This document shows positions 5,376 through 8,218 of a DNA stretch of 8,218 nt, piece by piece (within the stretch, counting starts at the first letter, position 1; each line of letters begins with the position of its first letter). A program made the translations under genes and the position numbers. The notes beneath the pieces are model-generated. The model was not told the DNA's origin, searched no databases, and was given only the letters and a program-made list of their open reading frames with translations. The stretch is from contig JAGLYE010000058.1 in the NCBI GenBank assembly GCA_023132505.1, positions 1 through 8,218 on the forward strand, read 5' to 3'. This DNA is from Bacteroidales bacterium. GTDB lineage: Bacteria; Bacteroidota; Bacteroidia; Bacteroidales; B18-G4.

Positions 5376-7019
5376 TTACATCATACCCGGCATACCGCCG
5401 CCCATGCCACCCGGCATCGGAGGCATCGCAGCCGCGTTTTCGTCTTTATGTTCTACGAGTACACACTCGGTGGTGAGTAGCATGCCTGCTATCGAGGCTG
5501 CATTCTCAAGTGCTATCCTTGCAACCTTGGTCGGGTCGATAACACCTGATTCCAGGAGATTTTCATACACTTCCGTACTGGCGTTGAAGCCATAGTCGCC
5601 TTTGCCTTCCTTTACCTTCTGTACTACCACTGATCCTTCCATGCCGGCGTTTTCCACGATCTGGCGGAGGGGTTCTTCCAAGGACCTTTTGATAATAGCA
5701 ATACCGGTTTCTTCGTCTTCGTTTTCGGCTTTCAGTCCGTTGAGAGAATCGATAGCCCTGATGTAGGCAACGCCGCCACCGGGAATAATGCCTTCTTCGA
5801 TGGCAGCCCGTGTTGCATTGAGTGCATCGTCACAGCGGTCTTTCTTTTCTTTCATCTCTACCTCGCTGGCAGCGCCAACATAGATCACGGCAACACCGCC
5901 GGCCAGCTTGGCAAGCCTTTCCTGCAGCTTTTCCCTGTCGTATTCTGAGTCAGAGGTTTCGATCTGTGATTTGATCATCTTCACCCTGGCATTGATGGCA
6001 TCTTTTTCGCCTTTGCCACTCACGATGGTGGTATTTTCCTTGTTGATGGTTACCTTCTCGGCTTCGCCAAGGTAGCTGATGTCAGCATCTTCCAGTTTAT
6101 ATCCTTTTTCTTCTGAAATTACGGTACCACCTGTCAGAACTGCGATGTCTTCGAGCATTTCTTTTCTCCTGTCACCGAATCCCGGAGCTTTCACTGCAAC
6201 AACCTTCAGGGATCCCCTGATCTTGTTCACTACAAGGGTAGCTAATGCTTCAGCTTCAACATCTTCAGCGATGATGATCAGTGCCTTGCCACTTTGTGCA
6301 GCTTTTTCGAGGATGGGAAGCAGGTCCTTCATCACGGAGATCTTCTTGTCGTGGATGAGGATATATGGGGTTTCATAAACCACTTCCATCTTTTCGGTGT
6401 CGGTAACAAAATAAGGTGAGATGTAACCGCGGTCGAACTGCATACCTTCCACAACGTCAACATAAGTTTCGATGCTTTTGGCTTCTTCGATGGTGATAAC
6501 ACCTTCTTTTTTCACTTTGCCCATGGCTTCGGCAATAAGTTTACCGATGGCCACGTCGTTATTGGATGATACGGAAGCTACCTGCACAATCTTTTCGCTG
6601 TTGTCGCCGATCTCTTTAGTCTGTGATTTCAGACTTTTAATAACAGCAATCACTGCCTTATCGATGCCCCTTTTCAAGTCCATAGGGTTGGCGCCGGCAG
6701 TTACATTTTTCAGCCCTGTGGTTACGATTGCCTGGGCAAGCACGGTAGCGGTAGTAGTACCATCACCGGCGAGGTCGTTGGTCTTGGAAGCTACTTCCTT
6801 CACCATCTGTGCACCCATGTTCTCTACGCCGTCTTCCAGCTCAATTTCTTTTGCAACGGTCACACCATCTTTGGTGCTGATTGGTGAACCGAATGATCTT
6901 TCTATGATGACATTACGTCCTTTGGGCCCGAGGGTAACTTTTACGGCATTCGACAGTGCGTCGACACCTTGCTTCAGGCCATCTCTTGCTTTAAGATCAA
7001 AAATGATATCTTTAGCCAT
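5376..7019 (-). CDS. groEL: Chaperonin GroEL (HSP60), 60 kDa subunit
   Basis: This is the 547-residue subunit of the double-ring cytoplasmic chaperonin that folds proteins in an ATP-driven cycle with GroES. It is full length for the family. Landmarks are MAKDIIFD at the start, [12 protein letters not shown] at 28-39, the nucleotide-binding [12 protein letters not shown] at 85-96 with the D86 that matches Asp87 of the E. coli protein, [10 protein letters not shown] at 397-406 carrying the Asp needed for ATP hydrolysis, [10 protein letters not shown] at 413-422, and the flexible Gly-Met tail [11 protein letters not shown] at 537-547. The ATG at 7019 follows an A-rich leader with no Shine-Dalgarno sequence. 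groES lies 38 bases upstream in the same direction, the standard chaperonin operon. Its stop codon touches the terminator. Nothing suggests that it is a divergent second copy. Confidence 0.99.
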   Translation of the reverse strand: MAKDIIFDLKARDGLKQGVDALSNAVKVTLGPKGRNVIIERSFGSPISTKDGVTVAKEIELEDGVENMGAQMVKEVASKTNDLAGDGTTTATVLAQAIVTTGLKNVTAGANPMDLKRGIDKAVIAVIKSLKSQTKEIGDNSEKIVQVASVSSNNDVAIGKLIAEAMGKVKKEGVITIEEAKSIETYVDVVEGMQFDRGYISPYFVTDTEKMEVVYETPYILIHDKKISVMKDLLPILEKAAQSGKALIIIAEDVEAEALATLVVNKIRGSLKVVAVKAPGFGDRRKEMLEDIAVLTGGTVISEEKGYKLEDADISYLGEAEKVTINKENTTIVSGKGEKDAINARVKMIKSQIETSDSEYDREKLQERLAKLAGGVAVIYVGAASEVEMKEKKDRCDDALNATRAAIEEGIIPGGGVAYIRAIDSLNGLKAENEDEETGIAIIKRSLEEPLRQIVENAGMEGSVVVQKVKEGKGDYGFNASTEVYENLLESGVIDPTKVARIALENAASIAGMLLTTECVLVEHKDENAAAMPPMPGGMGGGMPGMM

Positions 7020-7057
7020 TGTGTTTAGTTTTTATGGTTAACTATTAAATAATTTTT

Positions 7058-7336
7058 TTAGATGATGGCGACGATGTCGCTTTCACGCATGATCAGATAA
7101 TCCTTGTTTTCGAAGCTGATCTCAGTTCCTGAGTATTTACCATATAGGACGGTATCGCCTACTTTCACGGTAATGGGTTCGTCTTTTGTACCCGGTCCTA
7201 CGGCCACAACAGAGCCTTTCTGCGGTTTTTCCTTTGCTGTATCGGGGATGATGATGCCCCCGGCAGTTTTTTCTTCAGCAGCCGAAGGTTCGATGATCAC
7301 CCTGTCTGCTAATGGTTTGATGTTCAACTTTGCCAT
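7058..7336 (-). CDS. groES: Co-chaperonin GroES (HSP10)
   Basis: This 92-residue subunit forms the heptameric lid of the GroEL chamber. The family start KPLADRVII is at residues 7-15. The mobile loop that touches GroEL lies at about 16-35 and contains [19 protein letters not shown] at 41-50, [14 protein letters not shown] at 60-73 and the C-terminal [13 protein letters not shown] follow. I place the start at the ATG at 7336 (MAKLNIKPL). An in-frame TTG at 7363 would add nine residues with no family counterpart. It is the first gene of the groES-groEL operon. Transcription must begin between the secG terminator and 7336. I see no CIRCE-type inverted repeat there and no clean TAnnTTTG box, so its heat-shock control cannot be read from the sequence. 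Confidence 0.98.
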   Translation of the reverse strand: MAKLNIKPLADRVIIEPSAAEEKTAGGIIIPDTAKEKPQKGSVVAVGPGTKDEPITVKVGDTVLYGKYSGTEISFENKDYLIMRESDIVAII

Positions 7337-7411
7337 TTCTAGATATTTTAATTGTTTAAACAAGTATTTTTATAAGGTACTTTTGCCCAGTCACATTTTG
7401 TGCCAAAGTGG

Positions 7412-7456
7412 AAAATAAAAAAAAATGTCAGAATAATATGACATTCTGACATTTTT
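7412..7456 (-). terminator. Rho-independent terminator downstream of secG
   Basis: The 14-base arms at 7421-7434 and 7443-7456 are perfect reverse complements (core atgtcagaat/attctgacat) around the 8-base loop aatatgac. On the minus strand the hairpin begins 24 bases after the secG stop and runs into a long T tract formed by the A run at 7412-7425. The stem is AT-rich but long and exact. It separates the TPR-secG unit from groES-groEL. Confidence 0.85.
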
Positions 7457-7480
7457 CTGATTATAATTTAGCGTAATGTC

Positions 7481-7813
7481 TTATTCTGGCTGTTGTCCAG
7501 GGCCAGGTACAGGTGCGGTAGGACCAGGTAATGGACCGCCGGCTCTCTCTTCTACCTGGGTAACATTGTTAGCGCCTTCCCCACCTTTTGGGATCACGAA
7601 GATCGAAGCCAGACTGAGCACCAGCAGTGTCACGGCCAGGGTCCATGTTGCCTTCTCAAGGAAATCAGCGGTTTTTCTCACGCCCATGTACTGGTTCGAA
7701 CCTGAAAAATTGGAAGCCAGTCCACCACCTTTACTGTTTTGCACCAGCACTACAAGGATGATGAGTACACTAACCATGAGAATGAAAACAGAAACTATAA
7801 TATATAAGCCCAT
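7481..7813 (-). CDS. secG: Preprotein translocase subunit SecG
   Basis: This 110-residue inner-membrane protein is a small accessory subunit of the SecYEG export channel. Two transmembrane segments are seen, at about residues 3-24 and 56-75. They are joined by the conserved loop VLVQNSKGGGLAS (22-34), with NQYMGVRKTADFLEKATW at 40-57, the typical SecG core. After the second segment comes a hydrophilic Pro/Gly-rich tail (GGPLPGPTAPVPGPGQQPE, 92-110), low in complexity and probably disordered. The ATG at 7813 lies 12 bases after the stop of the TPR gene, so the two are likely co-transcribed. The terminator at 7412-7456 ends the unit. Confidence 0.95.
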   Translation of the reverse strand: MGLYIIVSVFILMVSVLIILVVLVQNSKGGGLASNFSGSNQYMGVRKTADFLEKATWTLAVTLLVLSLASIFVIPKGGEGANNVTQVEERAGGPLPGPTAPVPGPGQQPE

Positions 7814-7825
7814 TAGTATATGATT

Positions 7826-8218
7826 TTAATTTTCAGTACTGAGTTTTTTAATTTGGGCTGCAAAGTAACTACTTTTTTCCGGGAAATTCAAACTTAATTT
7901 ACGATAAATTTCAATAGCCTTGTCGATGTTACCTTGCTGGATGTGAATGCGTGCCAGTGTTTCGGTCACCAGCCCGGGTTGCTCTTTCTGACTGCTTCTG
8001 GCTACTTTAACGGGGTCGAAGAAATCAGTTTTCATCCTGCTGATGGAGGGCTCGTCACTGATAAACTTATTGATAAGCTCATCTTGCAAAATCTTGCTTT
8101 CGTCAGTTGTCTCAATTGTTACCGGAGTTTCTTCCTCTTTGGTTTTCTTGTCGCCTGTGATTTCTTTCAGCCTGTTTTCAACGATCTGTTTTAACACCAG
8201 CAAGCGTGCTTCTTCCTC
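7826..8218 (-). CDS. C-terminal part of a tetratricopeptide-repeat protein (5' end outside window)
   Basis: The reading frame is open to the edge of the window: the codons before the Leu at 8203 read E-E-E-A-R. The TTG there is therefore probably an internal leucine and the start lies beyond 8218. The visible 130 residues begin with a charged, probably disordered region (LKEITGDKKTKEEE and onward) and then a segment with FISDEPSISR. One TPR-like helix pair is at LVTETLARIHIQQGN and IDKAIEIYRKLSLNFPEKS, and the end is YFAAQIKKLSTEN. This tail, with the final TPR unit next to secG, resembles a TPR protein widespread in Bacteroidota (from memory). The function is unknown; TPRs usually mediate protein contacts. 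A link with secretion through secG is only positional. Confidence 0.8.
   Translation of the reverse strand, partial: EEEARLLVLKQIVENRLKEITGDKKTKEEETPVTIETTDESKILQDELINKFISDEPSISRMKTDFFDPVKVARSSQKEQPGLVTETLARIHIQQGNIDKAIEIYRKLSLNFPEKSSYFAAQIKKLSTEN

Noticed and set aside
7337..7420. CIRCE or another heat-shock operator upstream of groES
   Set aside because: No TTAGCACTC-N9-GAGTGCTAA-like repeat is present. The small caca/tgtg palindrome at 7393-7403 is too short to support an operator call.
7364..8203. TTG at 8203 as the real start of the TPR protein
   Set aside because: The frame stays open to the window edge upstream of it and the sequence there (EEEAR) is continuous in character with what follows, so this is an internal Leu codon of a truncated gene.

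Overview
All eight protein-coding genes lie on the minus strand. The set points to a member of Bacteroidota, probably from the Chitinophagia/Sphingobacteriia side. The evidence is a class II HMG-CoA reductase beside a GYDIA-type GHMP kinase, a diphosphomevalonate decarboxylase and a mevalonate kinase, together with an exported DUF4468-type protein, A-rich leaders without clear Shine-Dalgarno sequences, and a TAnnTTTG-type promoter motif. The genus cannot be told from this window.

Layout in transcription order (right to left). 8218-7826 is the C-terminal part of a TPR protein that enters from beyond the window. 7813-7481 is secG, closed by a strong hairpin terminator at 7421-7456. 7336-7058 is groES and 7019-5376 is groEL, ended by a GC-rich terminator at 5340-5375 that touches the groEL stop codon. 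5286-4732 is a small secreted DUF4468-like protein. 4573-3242 is HMG-CoA reductase, 3231-2302 is the GYDIA-family kinase (TTG start), 2076-1054 is diphosphomevalonate decarboxylase and 1045-80 is mevalonate kinase. The left edge (13-89) is an array of seven-base tandem repeats that runs into the mevalonate kinase stop codon.

The four isoprenoid genes form one block. HMG-CoA reductase makes mevalonate, mevalonate kinase makes 5-phosphomevalonate, and the decarboxylase, which keeps the Lys, Arg and Asp of true diphosphomevalonate decarboxylases, makes isopentenyl diphosphate. The missing step, phosphomevalonate to diphosphomevalonate, is most economically assigned to the GYDIA kinase lying between them. 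HMG-CoA synthase is not in the window. The groES-groEL pair and the TPR-secG pair are separate housekeeping units.

The genes are ordinary for this phylum. The less ordinary material is noncoding: a phase-constrained heptamer array at 13-89, a possible second degenerate one at 4698-4733, and a nested inverted-repeat element (2148-2297, with an inner unit at about 2218-2282) inside the mevalonate operon. No stretch longer than 300 bases lacks a gene. I found no tRNA, rRNA, CRISPR array, transposase or phage gene.
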